From: Pannonibacter indicus
GTDB taxonomy: Bacteria > Pseudomonadota > Alphaproteobacteria > Rhizobiales > Stappiaceae
Direction of reading: 5' to 3'
Length of the DNA: 64,000 nucleotides
NCBI RefSeq assembly: GCF_001418225.1
Contig: NZ_LIPT01000007.1
Span: 1-64,000, forward strand
This document shows positions 7,107-15,698 of the stretch, piece after piece (position 1 is the stretch's first letter; every line of letters starts with the position of its first letter). The position numbers and the translations under genes are program-made. The notes beneath the pieces are model-generated. The model had not been told where the DNA came from. It was given only the letters and a program-made list of their open reading frames with translations, and ran no database searches.

Positions 7107-8145
7107 GGGCCGTTGTCCTGTAGATCTGCCGTTCGTTGCGGAAGGCGGCAAAGGCCGAGGGCCTCAGGCCGACAGTCTGCCCTGCCGCGAAGTAACCGGG
7201 TGCTGGAACCATGGCTTTCAGCCGGGTGCTATCGGCAAGGACCAGATCGGCAAGGCCATGGGTGCCGAAATCGGTGATGCGATGGATCCTCGCCGGCCCA
7301 TTCGCGTCTGCGGCAAGGCCAAGGGCTTCGGGCCGCACGGCGAGGGTCGCAGGACCGTCTGCCACCGGTAGCGGCACGCTGAGATCATCATGCATGAACT
7401 GGCCGTTGGCCACGACGCCCTCGATGAAATTCATGGAACCGATAAAGCCGGCGACAAATGGCGTCTGCGGGTTCCGGTAGACCACGTCCGGCCGGTCCGC
7501 CTGTTCGGTCCGGCCATTGCGCATCACGACAATCCGGTCGGCCATGGACAAGGCCTCGTCCTGCCCGTGAGTGACGAAAAGGGTGGTGATCTTCAGCCGC
7601 AGCTGGATATCGCGGACCTCCTCGCGCAGGCGTTCGCGCAGGTGCTGGTCGAGACTGGCGAAAGGCTCGTCGAGCAGCAGGATCTTGGGCTCCAGCACCA
7701 GGGAACGCGCCAGCGCGACACGCTGCTGCTGCCCGCCTGACAGCTGTGTGGTCATGCGCTTGCCATATCCGGCGAGACCCACCAGTTCGAGCACAGCCTC
7801 GACCCTGTCCCGGATCTCGGCCGCAGGCATATGCCGCAGCTTCAACCCGAAGGCCAGATTGTTGAAGACATTCATATGGGTCCAGAGTGCATGGCTTTGA
7901 AAAACCATCCCCGTGGGGCGCCGCTCGGGGGGAATCCGTGTCACGTCTTCACCGTCGATCGCAATCACGCCCGCGCTCGGCCGCTCAAATCCCCCAACCA
8001 TGCGCAGCACTGTTGACTTGCCGGAACCGGAGGGCCCCAGCAGGCAGACCAGTTCGCCATCGGCGGCTTCAAGCGAGAAACCGTCCACGGCGGTGGTTCC
8101 GCCGGGGAAGACCTTGGAGATGCCGTTTATGCTGAGAACAGACAT
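7099..8145 (-). CDS. ABC transporter ATPase (PotA/FbpC type)
   Basis: 348 residues from ATG 8145; an upstream in-frame start at 8199 would run through the structured repeat and is unlikely. Walker A GPSGSGKST, Q-loop, signature LSGGQQQRVALARS, Walker B ILLLDEP and the H-loop THGQDEA are all intact, followed by a C-terminal TOBE-like domain. This subfamily energises importers of polyamines, iron, phosphonates or hexose phosphates. It is separated from the permease gene by 125 bases holding a two-hairpin repeat, unlike the tight overlaps elsewhere in the operon, so its expression may be tuned separately. Confidence 0.92.
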   Translation of the reverse strand: MSVLSINGISKVFPGGTTAVDGFSLEAADGELVCLLGPSGSGKSTVLRMVGGFERPSAGVIAIDGEDVTRIPPERRPTGMVFQSHALWTHMNVFNNLAFGLKLRHMPAAEIRDRVEAVLELVGLAGYGKRMTTQLSGGQQQRVALARSLVLEPKILLLDEPFASLDQHLRERLREEVRDIQLRLKITTLFVTHGQDEALSMADRIVVMRNGRTEQADRPDVVYRNPQTPFVAGFIGSMNFIEGVVANGQFMHDDLSVPLPVADGPATLAVRPEALGLAADANGPARIHRITDFGTHGLADLVLADSTRLKAMVPAPGYFAAGQTVGLRPSAFAAFRNERQIYRTTAHG

Positions 8146-8172
8146 TGTTTTTTCCCGAAAGAACCATTCATG

Positions 8173-8265
8173 CCAAGTCTTATGATGCTGACGCATCACG
8201 CTTTGAAATTGCTCAAGCGCCGCACGGGCTTGTCCGGCTCCCGGTGAGGCCAGCCCACCGGGAGC
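8173..8265 (-). repeat. Structured intergenic repeat, copy A
   Basis: It begins CCAAG, then GATGC-TGAC-GCATC, then GCTCAAGCGCCGCACGGGCTT, then a second hairpin GCTCCCGGTG (8237-8246) / CACCGGGAGC (8256-8265). It lies six bases after the permease stop and before the ATPase start. Related copies are at 58089, 59391 and 60581. Confidence 0.8.
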
Positions 8266-8270
8266 TGGTA

Positions 8271-9095
8271 TCAGCCGCCGAAGCCGCGGGCGAAGGAGGC
8301 GCCTCCGATCACGCGGCGGGCGAACATCAGGGCAATGAAGGACGGAACCCAGAGCATGACCGAGAGCACGGCGCCGAACTGGATCACCATCTGGTTGTTG
8401 ATGAAGCTGATCATCAGCACCGGCATGGTGCGGATGCCGGGGGCACCGATCAGCCAGGCGCCTTCGGTTTCATAAAAGGTGCTGACAAAGGTGAGGAGCA
8501 GGGCTGCTGCGATCGTCGGAGCGGCCTGGGGCAGGGTAACCGACCAGAACACCCGGAATGGCCCCGCGCCAACATCACGCGCCGCTTCTTCCATGGGGCG
8601 GTCCACTGCCTGGAAAGCCGCAACGGGAATCCAGATCATGAACATCAGCGTGTTGACGAGCTGGATCAGCGCCACGCCCCAGAAGGTTCCGATCAGGTCG
8701 AGCTGCAGGAAGATCGCCGCAATCGCGACCAGCAGGCCGAATTTTGGAAAGGCGTGGCCTGCGAGAAACGAGAAGAACAGGATGTTCCTCAGTGGAAAGC
8801 GCATGCGGGCAAAGGCATAGGCTGCAGGCAGGCAGATCACTGCCGATGCGAGTGTCACGATTGCCGAGAGCGTGAGGCTGAGCCGCAAGGCATTCCAGAC
8901 ATCGGAGCGGTTCAGCGTTTGCTCCCAGAAACGCAGCCCGAATTGCTGAGGCATGACGCTCGGATAGCGCCAGACTTCGGTGAAGGCCCAGACACCGACG
9001 ACGAGCAGCGGCAGGACAACGGCAATCGTCAGAAGGACGGCGAAGAGAAGGCCTGTTCCATCGAAGGGCGCACGCGGGGCGGTCAGCTTGCTCAT
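8271..9095 (-). CDS. ABC transporter permease (PotC/FbpB type)
   Basis: 274 residues from ATG 9095, overlapping the previous stop region closely. It has six hydrophobic helices and the EAA loop (AARDVGAGPFRVFWSVTLPQAAP) that docks with the ATPase. It pairs with the permease immediately upstream to form the membrane channel. Family alone does not give substrate; neighbours suggest a phosphorylated organic compound. The C-terminus VIGGASFARGFGG is short and normal for the family. Confidence 0.9.
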   Translation of the reverse strand: MSKLTAPRAPFDGTGLLFAVLLTIAVVLPLLVVGVWAFTEVWRYPSVMPQQFGLRFWEQTLNRSDVWNALRLSLTLSAIVTLASAVICLPAAYAFARMRFPLRNILFFSFLAGHAFPKFGLLVAIAAIFLQLDLIGTFWGVALIQLVNTLMFMIWIPVAAFQAVDRPMEEAARDVGAGPFRVFWSVTLPQAAPTIAAALLLTFVSTFYETEGAWLIGAPGIRTMPVLMISFINNQMVIQFGAVLSVMLWVPSFIALMFARRVIGGASFARGFGG

Positions 9096-9102
9096 GGCCG
9101 TC

Positions 9103-9978
9103 TCACTTTCCCTGGTTGCGGGCGACGGAGCGCACATAGAAGAGCCCGAAGACGAGGCAGATGCTGAATGTGATGACGGCCTGGGTAATGGCCGCTACCG
9201 GGTCATTCAGGTCACGGAAGGTGCGCTGCATGAAGGGGCCCATCATTTCCGGGGACGCGGGCCCCAGCAGATAAGGCAGGGTGAAGGCGGAGAAGATGCC
9301 GAGGACTGCGAAGGAAAGAGCCACCAGAATGGAATTTCCGATGCGCGGCAGGATGATGTGCCAGAACACGCGCAGGCGGTTTGCCCCCACATCCCGGGCC
9401 GCTTCGATGGCCATGTTGCTGACGGACCCGAGCCCGGACAGAAGGATGAGCACGGTCAGGGGGATGTTGTCCCAGACGAGGCCGATGACCGGTCCCCATG
9501 GAGTCAGGTAGGGCGTGCGGATTTTCGGCAGTCCGGCACTGTTCAGCAGAAGATCCACCATGCCGTTGGGGCCCAGAACACGGATGAAGGCATAGGCCAG
9601 GATGATCGATGGCACGAACATCGGCAGGATAGCGAGCGCCTGCACATAAGCGGCGGTCCGGCTGCTGGCGAAGCGAAGGTACAGGGCGATCGGCAGAGAC
9701 ACGGCCAGAAGCAGTGCCGCGCAGACGCCCGTGGTCCAGAGTGTCAGCGACAGGTTGTTGAGGCTGTAGGCATCGGAGAAGAAAAAGATGTAACTCGACA
9801 GGTCAAAGCCCATCTGCCCATCGGCCTGCGGACGCCAGACGGTCCGCCAAAGGGCGCTGAAGATCGGCCAGATGACGAGCCAGCCTGCGAGGAACACAGG
9901 CACGGCGACGAGCAGGAGGCCGGCTGGCCCCCTGCTTGCCGGATGGATTTGCCGGACGGGCACGGTCTGTCCGCTCAC
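9103..9978 (-). CDS. ABC transporter permease (PotB type)
   Basis: 291 residues, starting at GTG 9978 in a GTGA overlap with the binding-protein stop. Six transmembrane helices are apparent, with the EAA loop reading EAARDVGANRLRVFWHIILP. An extended N-terminus precedes helix 1, as in other PotB-like proteins. It would form the importer channel with the gene downstream. The clean stop/start overlap shows it is co-translated with the binding protein. Confidence 0.9.
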   Translation of the reverse strand: MSGQTVPVRQIHPASRGPAGLLLVAVPVFLAGWLVIWPIFSALWRTVWRPQADGQMGFDLSSYIFFFSDAYSLNNLSLTLWTTGVCAALLLAVSLPIALYLRFASSRTAAYVQALAILPMFVPSIILAYAFIRVLGPNGMVDLLLNSAGLPKIRTPYLTPWGPVIGLVWDNIPLTVLILLSGLGSVSNMAIEAARDVGANRLRVFWHIILPRIGNSILVALSFAVLGIFSAFTLPYLLGPASPEMMGPFMQRTFRDLNDPVAAITQAVITFSICLVFGLFYVRSVARNQGK

Positions 9979-11126
9979 TGCTGGCGGTTGATGTTCGGTG
10001 CCACGTTGCGGTACCAGCCGTCATTGACGGCGGTTTCCCAGGCGCCGGCCGGGAAGGTCGGGATGGAAGCCGGAATGATGTCTGCAAATTTTTCACGCAG
10101 CTCAGGGGAAACATAATCCCAGCTGACACCGGGGAAGCCACCGAGTCCGGTCAGGATGGCGCTCTGGATTTCTTCGGTCAGCACAAAATTGGCAAGCGCG
10201 AGGGCTGCATCGCGGTTGCGCCCATTGGCAAGCACCACGGCGCGCGAGAAGTTGCCGCACAGGGCCAGATCCTGCAGCTGCACGATGCCGGTCGTTTCCG
10301 GCAGCACACCATTGTCAATGGCCTGAAGCACCTGGTCCGACCAGACCGGCGTCATGGTGACCACGCCCTGAGCCAGCAACTGGATCGACTGGGTGTTGCC
10401 CGAGGAATAGGCGCCGTTGTCATAGAGCGAGGGGGCAATGTCCCTGAGCAGGTCCCAGGCCTTGCCCAGAGCTTCGTTGCCGAAGGCTTCCGTGTAATTG
10501 TCCACCCGGAAAGCCTTGGGATCGAGGCCGTTGGCCTGGTGGATGGCGCGGCGGACAAAGTTGCCGCCGGACCCCCCCTTGTCCGGGCGGTTGTAGACGA
10601 ACTGGCCCGGATTGGCCTTGATCCAGGCAACCAGCGCATCCCAGGTCTTTGGAGCGTCGGCCGGGGACAGCTTGGCGGTGTCATAGGCAAGAAGAACCTG
10701 CGAGCCGCGATAGGGCAGGCTGTAATCGCTGTCGATCGCCAGCGGGTTCACCTTCGCATAGTTGGCCAGTCCTGCTTCCTTCATGTTGACATAGAGGCCG
10801 GCCTCGATCGCACCAAGCGGAAGACGCGGATCGGCATGCTCGAAATAGTCAGCCTGCGGGTCGGTCTGTGTCTGCATTGCCGCGATTGCACGCTCGGCAA
10901 TGGCCTGGATCCCCGAATTGTCGCCGGCATCGACGAGGTTCAGCTTCACACCCGCATGCGCGGCCTCGAAGGCCGGCTTCACGATGTTGGTCCAGAAATC
11001 GAGAACGTTGCTGTCGGCAGCGGTGTACCAGTCGATCCGCCCTTCAGCGGCGAAGGACAGTTTCGGCAGCAGCATCATGCCGGCGGCGGAGCCAGCGGAA
11101 GAGATCAGAAAGGCGCGACGGTTCAT
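9975..11126 (-). CDS. Periplasmic substrate-binding protein, Tat-exported
   Basis: 383 residues from ATG 11126; the longer in-frame start near 11405 would place about 90 implausible residues before the signal. The N-terminus MNRRAFLISSAGSAAG has a twin-arginine motif and hydrophobic core, so export by Tat is likely. The mature part is a PotD/AfuA-like class of binding protein (IDWYTAADSNVLDFW near the start, VYNRPDKGGSGGNF mid-way). AfuA relatives bind hexose phosphates, which agrees with the phosphodiesterase and phosphatase in the same operon. First gene of the operon, and the one with the LacI-type operators upstream. Confidence 0.88.
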   Translation of the reverse strand: MNRRAFLISSAGSAAGMMLLPKLSFAAEGRIDWYTAADSNVLDFWTNIVKPAFEAAHAGVKLNLVDAGDNSGIQAIAERAIAAMQTQTDPQADYFEHADPRLPLGAIEAGLYVNMKEAGLANYAKVNPLAIDSDYSLPYRGSQVLLAYDTAKLSPADAPKTWDALVAWIKANPGQFVYNRPDKGGSGGNFVRRAIHQANGLDPKAFRVDNYTEAFGNEALGKAWDLLRDIAPSLYDNGAYSSGNTQSIQLLAQGVVTMTPVWSDQVLQAIDNGVLPETTGIVQLQDLALCGNFSRAVVLANGRNRDAALALANFVLTEEIQSAILTGLGGFPGVSWDYVSPELREKFADIIPASIPTFPAGAWETAVNDGWYRNVAPNINRQQ

Positions 11127-11321
11127 TGTCTTCTCCAATGGCGGCCAGGCAGGAGCACCCGGCACGTGCCGGCGGTCAAACAAACGAGAGGCGGCACAAG
11201 CGCCGTTTACGGCAGCCGGCCGGCGCTGCCGTTCGCTCTCCATGAGCCCCGCCCTTCCGGCCCGGAAAGGAGAAGCACCGGCTGCCATCAGAACGGGTTT
11301 CTGCATGGCAGGACACCTGAC

Positions 11322-11335
11322 TGCACATGAGTGCA
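11322..11335. promoter_or_regulatory. Predicted LacI-family operator 1
   Basis: TGCACATGAGTGCA is an inverted repeat of TGCAC, about 200 bases upstream of the binding-protein start. It matches the second site 78 bases away. Confidence 0.65.
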
Positions 11336-11399
11336 ATATTTCCGGTTCCGGCGGTAACTGCCTATCGCGCCAACGCAACGCTTTCATGACAAGATGGCT

Positions 11400-11415
11400 T
11401 TGCACATGTGTGCAA
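11400..11415. promoter_or_regulatory. Predicted LacI-family operator 2
   Basis: TTGCACATGTGTGCAA is palindromic except for the central pair. Together with the site at 11322-11335 it gives two operators at about 79 bp centre to centre, compatible with looping by a LacI tetramer or with co-operative repression. Confidence 0.7.
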
Positions 11416-11555
11416 GAACTGGTTTGTCCGCCGGTCTTTGACGGGACTGGCGCGTCAGAAACGGGTCAAGCCCGTGCAGCGCCTGAATATTTCAGGGCGT
11501 GATGGGGCAGCGCTGTAAGGCCTGGTGTCCTGCGCGAAGCATGGAAATCCTGGTG

Positions 11556-12605
11556 TCAGGCTGGCTTTGCCCTTACGGAACGGCGCCAGACCGGGAGCGG
11601 TTCAAAGATGGCGGCCCCGGAACTTTGCCTGCCGGGCAATTGCTCAGGCAATTGCTCGGGCAATGGCTCGGTCAAGGTCAGCAGATCCACCACATGAGCC
11701 GCCATGCGGTCGAGCGGCTGTTCAAAGGTCGTAAGCTGATAGGCTTCCCAGCCCGCCTGTTCGATATTGTCGAAGCCGATGACGCACAGGTCTTCCGGGA
11801 TCTTCAATCCGAATTCCTGGCGGGCGCCGTCCATGAAGCCGAGGGCGAGCAAATCCGTGACGCAGAAGACGCCATCGGGCGAGACGGAGCGGGCAAAGAC
11901 GCGGCGGGCCGCCTCATAGCCGGAACGGTAGCCTGTCGGCCCCGCTTCAAAAACGGTGACATCGAGGTTGCAGGCAGAGGCGGCGGCGGTGAAACAGCGC
12001 TCACGGGCCAGCAGGCTTGGCGTGCGCGCCTGCGACGTCAGGAGGCCAATTCTCCGGCAGCCTGCGCGCCGGAGCAGGAAGAGGGCTTCTTTGGCTGCCA
12101 TCCCATTGTCCACGCCGACATTCTGGGCGCCGTGCAAGCCATCGTCGCGGTTGATCAGCACGACCTGTTGGCCGTTGGCGAGTGCCGTATGGACCAGTGA
12201 CGAAGATGGGGTGCCGGACAGAACCACAGTCGCATCGGCTCTGTAATGCAGCGTCAGCTTCAGGGCGCGCCCGACGCTTTCCTCGTTGCTCTCCGTGTTG
12301 ATCACCATGGTGATCTTGCCTGCGGCCTGAAGCTTGCGCGTCAGGCTTTCGAGCATTCCGGCGCGCACGGGCGTCGTCATGTCCGACACGATCAGGCAGA
12401 CGATGTTGCTGCGCTCGCGCAGCTGCCGGGCCAGGTGATTGACGTGATAGCCAAGGGCCTCGGCGGCTTCCATCACCTTCCGGCGGGTTTCCTCCGAAAC
12501 GCTGGCGCCGTCGGTGAAGGTGCGTGAGACCGCTGACCGCGACACTCCGGCCCGCTCGGCAACCATCTTTGCGCTGACAAAGACCTTCGGCTTGACCTCG
12601 CGCAT
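11556..12605 (-). CDS. LacI-family transcriptional regulator
   Basis: 349 residues from ATG 12605. The helix-turn-helix (KMVAERAGVSRSAVSRTFTDGASVS) is followed by the hinge (GYHVNHLARQLRERSN) and a periplasmic-binding-like ligand domain. It lies upstream of, and in the same direction as, the transporter operon, with two matching palindromes in the gap, so it is the obvious local repressor. The inducer would be the imported substrate or a breakdown product. The C-terminus is rich in PEQLPEQLPG repeats: the DNA carries repeats of GGCAATTGCTC around 11635-11665, a small slippage-type expansion. Confidence 0.9.
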   Translation of the reverse strand: MREVKPKVFVSAKMVAERAGVSRSAVSRTFTDGASVSEETRRKVMEAAEALGYHVNHLARQLRERSNIVCLIVSDMTTPVRAGMLESLTRKLQAAGKITMVINTESNEESVGRALKLTLHYRADATVVLSGTPSSSLVHTALANGQQVVLINRDDGLHGAQNVGVDNGMAAKEALFLLRRAGCRRIGLLTSQARTPSLLARERCFTAAASACNLDVTVFEAGPTGYRSGYEAARRVFARSVSPDGVFCVTDLLALGFMDGARQEFGLKIPEDLCVIGFDNIEQAGWEAYQLTTFEQPLDRMAAHVVDLLTLTEPLPEQLPEQLPGRQSSGAAIFEPLPVWRRSVRAKPA

Positions 12606-12731
12606 GGTTGCTCCTGCCCAGAAAATCACCGGTCCTTGCGCCAGGCAATCAAACTTGCGCGCGGCTGGACCTCCCGGCACCTGACCCAAAACCGGCGGTC
12701 TTTGCAAGTGCGATCAAGGGTGCCGGGATAA

Positions 12732-12762
12732 GCGCCGCAACCGTGTGACACGATTGCGGCGC
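12732..12762. terminator. Strong hairpin after prmB
   Basis: GCGCCGCAA-C-CGTG pairs with CACG-A-TTGCGGCGC around a TGA loop: thirteen pairs with one mismatch. It lies 24 bases past the prmB stop and before the LacI gene. There is no T run, so it may end prmB transcripts with Rho or protect the 3' end. Confidence 0.6.
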
Positions 12763-12785
12763 AGCGTCTTGCGGGCGGCTTGCCT

Positions 12786-13757
12786 TCAGCTCCACTGCGA
12801 GGTGGCAGGCAGCCAGAAGACTTCGGAGGCGGAGTCTTCGGAATCGAGCCACAGGAACTCGCAGTCCGGATAATCCTCGTCGAGAATGTCGTGGTCCTCG
12901 CCTATTTCGCAGAGCATGCCGCCCTCCGGGTTGAGGTGAGCGCGGCACTCTTCGATGATCCGGCGCACCAGATCGAGCCCGTCACCGCCGCCGCCGGCCA
13001 GCGCCATCTGCGGCTCATGCAGGAATTCGCCCGGCAGGACCTCCATCACCTCCGGTCCCACATAGGGCGGGTTGGTGATGATGAGGTCATAGGTCTTGCC
13101 CTTGACGGGGGCAAACAGGTCACCCTGCAGCAGGGTGATGCGGTCCTCAAGCCCGTGATCGCGCACGTTCTCTGCCGCAAGGCTCAGGGCCTCCGGCGAC
13201 AGATCCACCGCATCCACCGCGGCATTGGGGAAGGCATAGGCGGCAAAGATGGCGAGCGAGCCGCCGCCGGTGCAAAGATCCAGAACGGACGTCACCTCAT
13301 AAGGATCGCCGATGAGGCTCTGTGCCGGTTCCGAGCCATCGAACAGCGGCGAGCGCAGGAGTTCGGCAATATAGGAACGCGGCACCAGCGCACGGGCGTC
13401 GGAACGGAACGGCAGGCCCAGCAGATAGCTGCGGCCGGTGATATAGGCCGCCGGAAGGCGCTTTTCGATGCGCAGGGCCAGCCGCTCGCCCAGCAGCGTC
13501 TTTTCCCGTTCGGTCAGACGCGCATCGGCAAAGGCGTTGAAGTCATCAACCGGCAGGTTGAGGCTTTCAAGGATCATGAACACCGCCTCATCCACCGCTG
13601 TTGCCGAGCCGTGACCATAATAGAGCCCAGCCTCCTGAAAGGCGCTGACGGCGAGCCTCAGTGCATCGCGCAGGGTGACCATCCCGGCCATCTCGCGGCG
13701 CAGGTCCGGCTTGGTCAGTTCGGCAAAGGGGGCATTCAGTGGGGTGCCTTCGGGCAT
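12786..13757 (-). CDS. prmB: Ribosomal protein L3 glutamine methyltransferase
   Basis: 323 residues from ATG 13757. A class-I SAM-dependent methyltransferase with VLDLCTGGGSLAI as the SAM-binding motif and NPPY as the catalytic motif that holds the glutamine amide, plus the PrmB/HemK N-terminal helical domain. The EAVFMILESLNLP segment and the long spacing before the SAM domain fit PrmB better than PrmC. It methylates Gln of ribosomal protein L3 during 50S assembly. It stands alone, flanked by a terminator hairpin and a repeat-rich gap. Confidence 0.85.
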   Translation of the reverse strand: MPEGTPLNAPFAELTKPDLRREMAGMVTLRDALRLAVSAFQEAGLYYGHGSATAVDEAVFMILESLNLPVDDFNAFADARLTEREKTLLGERLALRIEKRLPAAYITGRSYLLGLPFRSDARALVPRSYIAELLRSPLFDGSEPAQSLIGDPYEVTSVLDLCTGGGSLAIFAAYAFPNAAVDAVDLSPEALSLAAENVRDHGLEDRITLLQGDLFAPVKGKTYDLIITNPPYVGPEVMEVLPGEFLHEPQMALAGGGGDGLDLVRRIIEECRAHLNPEGGMLCEIGEDHDILDEDYPDCEFLWLDSEDSASEVFWLPATSQWS

Positions 13758-14246
13758 CGGGGTATCCTTGAGATGAGGCGGCCAGTACCGGAAGCTGGCC
13801 TTACAAAATGTTGCCATGCTCTAGCGCATTTCGGGGAGGAGGGGGAACCGGATTCAGGTGGGGGCTGTGTTTCTGGTGCATTGGGGTGAGGGACGCACAA
13901 ACACACATCATGTCATCCCGGTTTGGCGCGCAGCGGCAGGACCGGGATCGAGTACGCCCTGCGCGAGGAAGGTGAGCGCCGGGAATACTGTATCCCCGCC
14001 TTCGCGGGGATAACAAGAAGAGAAGCTGCAGCAAAAGGCAATCTGCATCTCCACCCACCGCGCCACCCCGGCTCGAAGGACGGGGTGACGGCCGAGGGGG
14101 CGGAAAGGCTGCACGTGCCTGACAGGTCCCGGCACAAGGCCGGGACGGTGCGGAGAGTGGGGCAGGGAAAGCCGAGAAGTCGTAATGAATGAAATTTTTT
14201 CATTTCTAATTCTGCGGCGGAATTTCTTCTTCTGCATCTCCCGCCC
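13758..14246. repeat. Repeat-rich intergenic region
   Basis: About 490 bases with several short palindromes and no gene I can support: TCCCCGCCTTCGCGGGGA around 13993-14010, CACCCCGG-CTCGAAGGA-CGGGGTG, and GTCCCGG-CACAAGG-CCGGGAC. Similar hairpins occur at 54.99, 57.9 and 58.05 kb, so these are an intergenic palindrome family. The last 60 bases are AT-rich and likely hold the promoter of the glycan cluster. Confidence 0.6.
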
Positions 14247-15689
14247 TTGATTGCCGCAAAAAACCGTTTAATCCTTTTGCAAATTTCGCTGCTGGAGGGC
14301 GGCGGGTGGGAGGGTGCTTTGCGTCCAGATGAAAAATTATTTACACCCGTAGAAGGTGACGCAACGGCTGCGCTGCAGGCGGCGATGGAGGCGGCTGCAG
14401 CAAAGGGTGAGGCGCTGCGGCTGGCTGCGGGGCGTTATACTTGCGCCGGGTTGAAGCTGCCGTCCGGGCTTGATCTGCGTTTCAGCGCCGGGGCCGTGCT
14501 TGTCTTTGCTGAAAGCTATGAGGCCTATGCGGCCAATGAGGTCGGCATTGAGGCGGAGAAATCCGGCCGGGCAATGATCACGGCGAAGGATGCCACGAAT
14601 ATCTCCATTACCGGCCCTGGCCTCATCAGCGCGCCGGGGCCTGCCTATGTGACGGGCCGTCTGGAGGATATGGGCACGCTCGTTCCGGCCGCCGCCCGGC
14701 CACGAGTGATGGTGCTGGAGAACTGCAAGGGCGTGACGCTCGCAGATTTTTCCGTCGAAGCTTCGCCCATGTGGACGCTGCATTTCGTTGAATGCGAGGG
14801 TCTGCGCGTCTCCGGCCTGTCGGTGACCAATGATCTGGAAATGCCGAACACCGATGGCGTGGTGCTGGATGCCTGCCGGGATGTACGGGTGGAACGCTGC
14901 CGTATTTCCACCGCCGATGACGGCATCGTGCTGAAGACCAGCGCCCGCCTTGATGGCGCCCCTGCCGGTGCCTGCCGCAATATTGTCGTGGCAGATTGCG
15001 ACATCGAAAGCCGCAGCTGCGCGCTGAAGCTGGGCACGGAAAGCCACGGCGATTTCGAGAACATCGAGTTCCGCGACTGCCGCATCCTCGGCTCCAACCG
15101 GGCGCTTGGCATCTTCTCGCGCGATGGCGGCAAGGTGCGCAACATTGCCTTCCGCCGCATTGGCCTGTCCTGCGAGGAAACGCCGGAGGGCTTCTGGGGC
15201 TCGGGCGAGGCGGTCACCATAACCGTGCTGGACCGCCGCCCGCTGGGCACGCCCGGCGGCAAGGCTGCGGGCGGTGTGCGCGATGTGGTGTTTGAAGATA
15301 TCTCCGGGCGCATGGAAGGGGCGGTGAACCTCATCGCCGACAAACCCGGTGCCATCTCGGGCCTGCGGCTGTCGCGCATCCGTCTGGTTCAGGCCGACGG
15401 GGTCTGGCGCGGTCACTATTATGATGTGCGCCCCACCGCAGCCGATCTGGCTCCCTCGCCCGATGCTGCCGGGCGCGCCAATGCCTGGGTGAAGGGTGCC
15501 GATGGCAAGGTCATTGGCCTTGTGCCCTATCCGGGCGGCATGCCCGGTCTTTATGCCCATAATGTGGAAGGGCTGGTGCTGGAGGATGTGGTGATCGAGC
15601 GCCCCTTGCCGCTGCCGCAGGGATGGCATGCGCAGGAGCAGGTTGTTGTCTCCGGTATGCCCGCCGTCTGGTCTGTCTACGGTCTTTGA
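14247..15689 (+). CDS. GH28-family (polygalacturonase-like) glycosidase
   Basis: About 480 residues; a right-handed beta-helix hydrolase. GH28 signatures are present: NTDGVVLDA, TADDGIVLKT (the Asp pair), ESHGDFEN (His) and the SRDGGK segment in place of RIK. There is no ATG ahead of the conserved domain; the frame offers only TTG at 14247, 14277 or 14319, so the start is uncertain. No signal peptide is visible, so it acts in the cytoplasm on imported oligosaccharides, probably releasing galacturonate or a related residue. First gene of the glycan cluster; the mannosidase starts ten bases downstream. Confidence 0.85.
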   Translation: MIAAKNRLILLQISLLEGGGWEGALRPDEKLFTPVEGDATAALQAAMEAAAAKGEALRLAAGRYTCAGLKLPSGLDLRFSAGAVLVFAESYEAYAANEVGIEAEKSGRAMITAKDATNISITGPGLISAPGPAYVTGRLEDMGTLVPAAARPRVMVLENCKGVTLADFSVEASPMWTLHFVECEGLRVSGLSVTNDLEMPNTDGVVLDACRDVRVERCRISTADDGIVLKTSARLDGAPAGACRNIVVADCDIESRSCALKLGTESHGDFENIEFRDCRILGSNRALGIFSRDGGKVRNIAFRRIGLSCEETPEGFWGSGEAVTITVLDRRPLGTPGGKAAGGVRDVVFEDISGRMEGAVNLIADKPGAISGLRLSRIRLVQADGVWRGHYYDVRPTAADLAPSPDAAGRANAWVKGADGKVIGLVPYPGGMPGLYAHNVEGLVLEDVVIERPLPLPQGWHAQEQVVVSGMPAVWSVYGL

Positions 15690-15698
15690 GGAGCTCTC

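Larger units (their letters stand above)
11127..11555. other. Regulatory region between binding protein and LacI gene
   Basis: About 430 bases without a gene. It holds two TGCAC...GTGCA palindromes, described separately. The first 200 bases upstream of the binding-protein start are the likely promoter and leader. I see no RNA gene. Confidence 0.5.

Noticed and set aside
11635-11665. GGCAATTGCTC repeats as an attachment site or operator
   Set aside because: They lie inside the end of the LacI coding frame and encode a PEQLPEQLPG repeat; slippage explains them.
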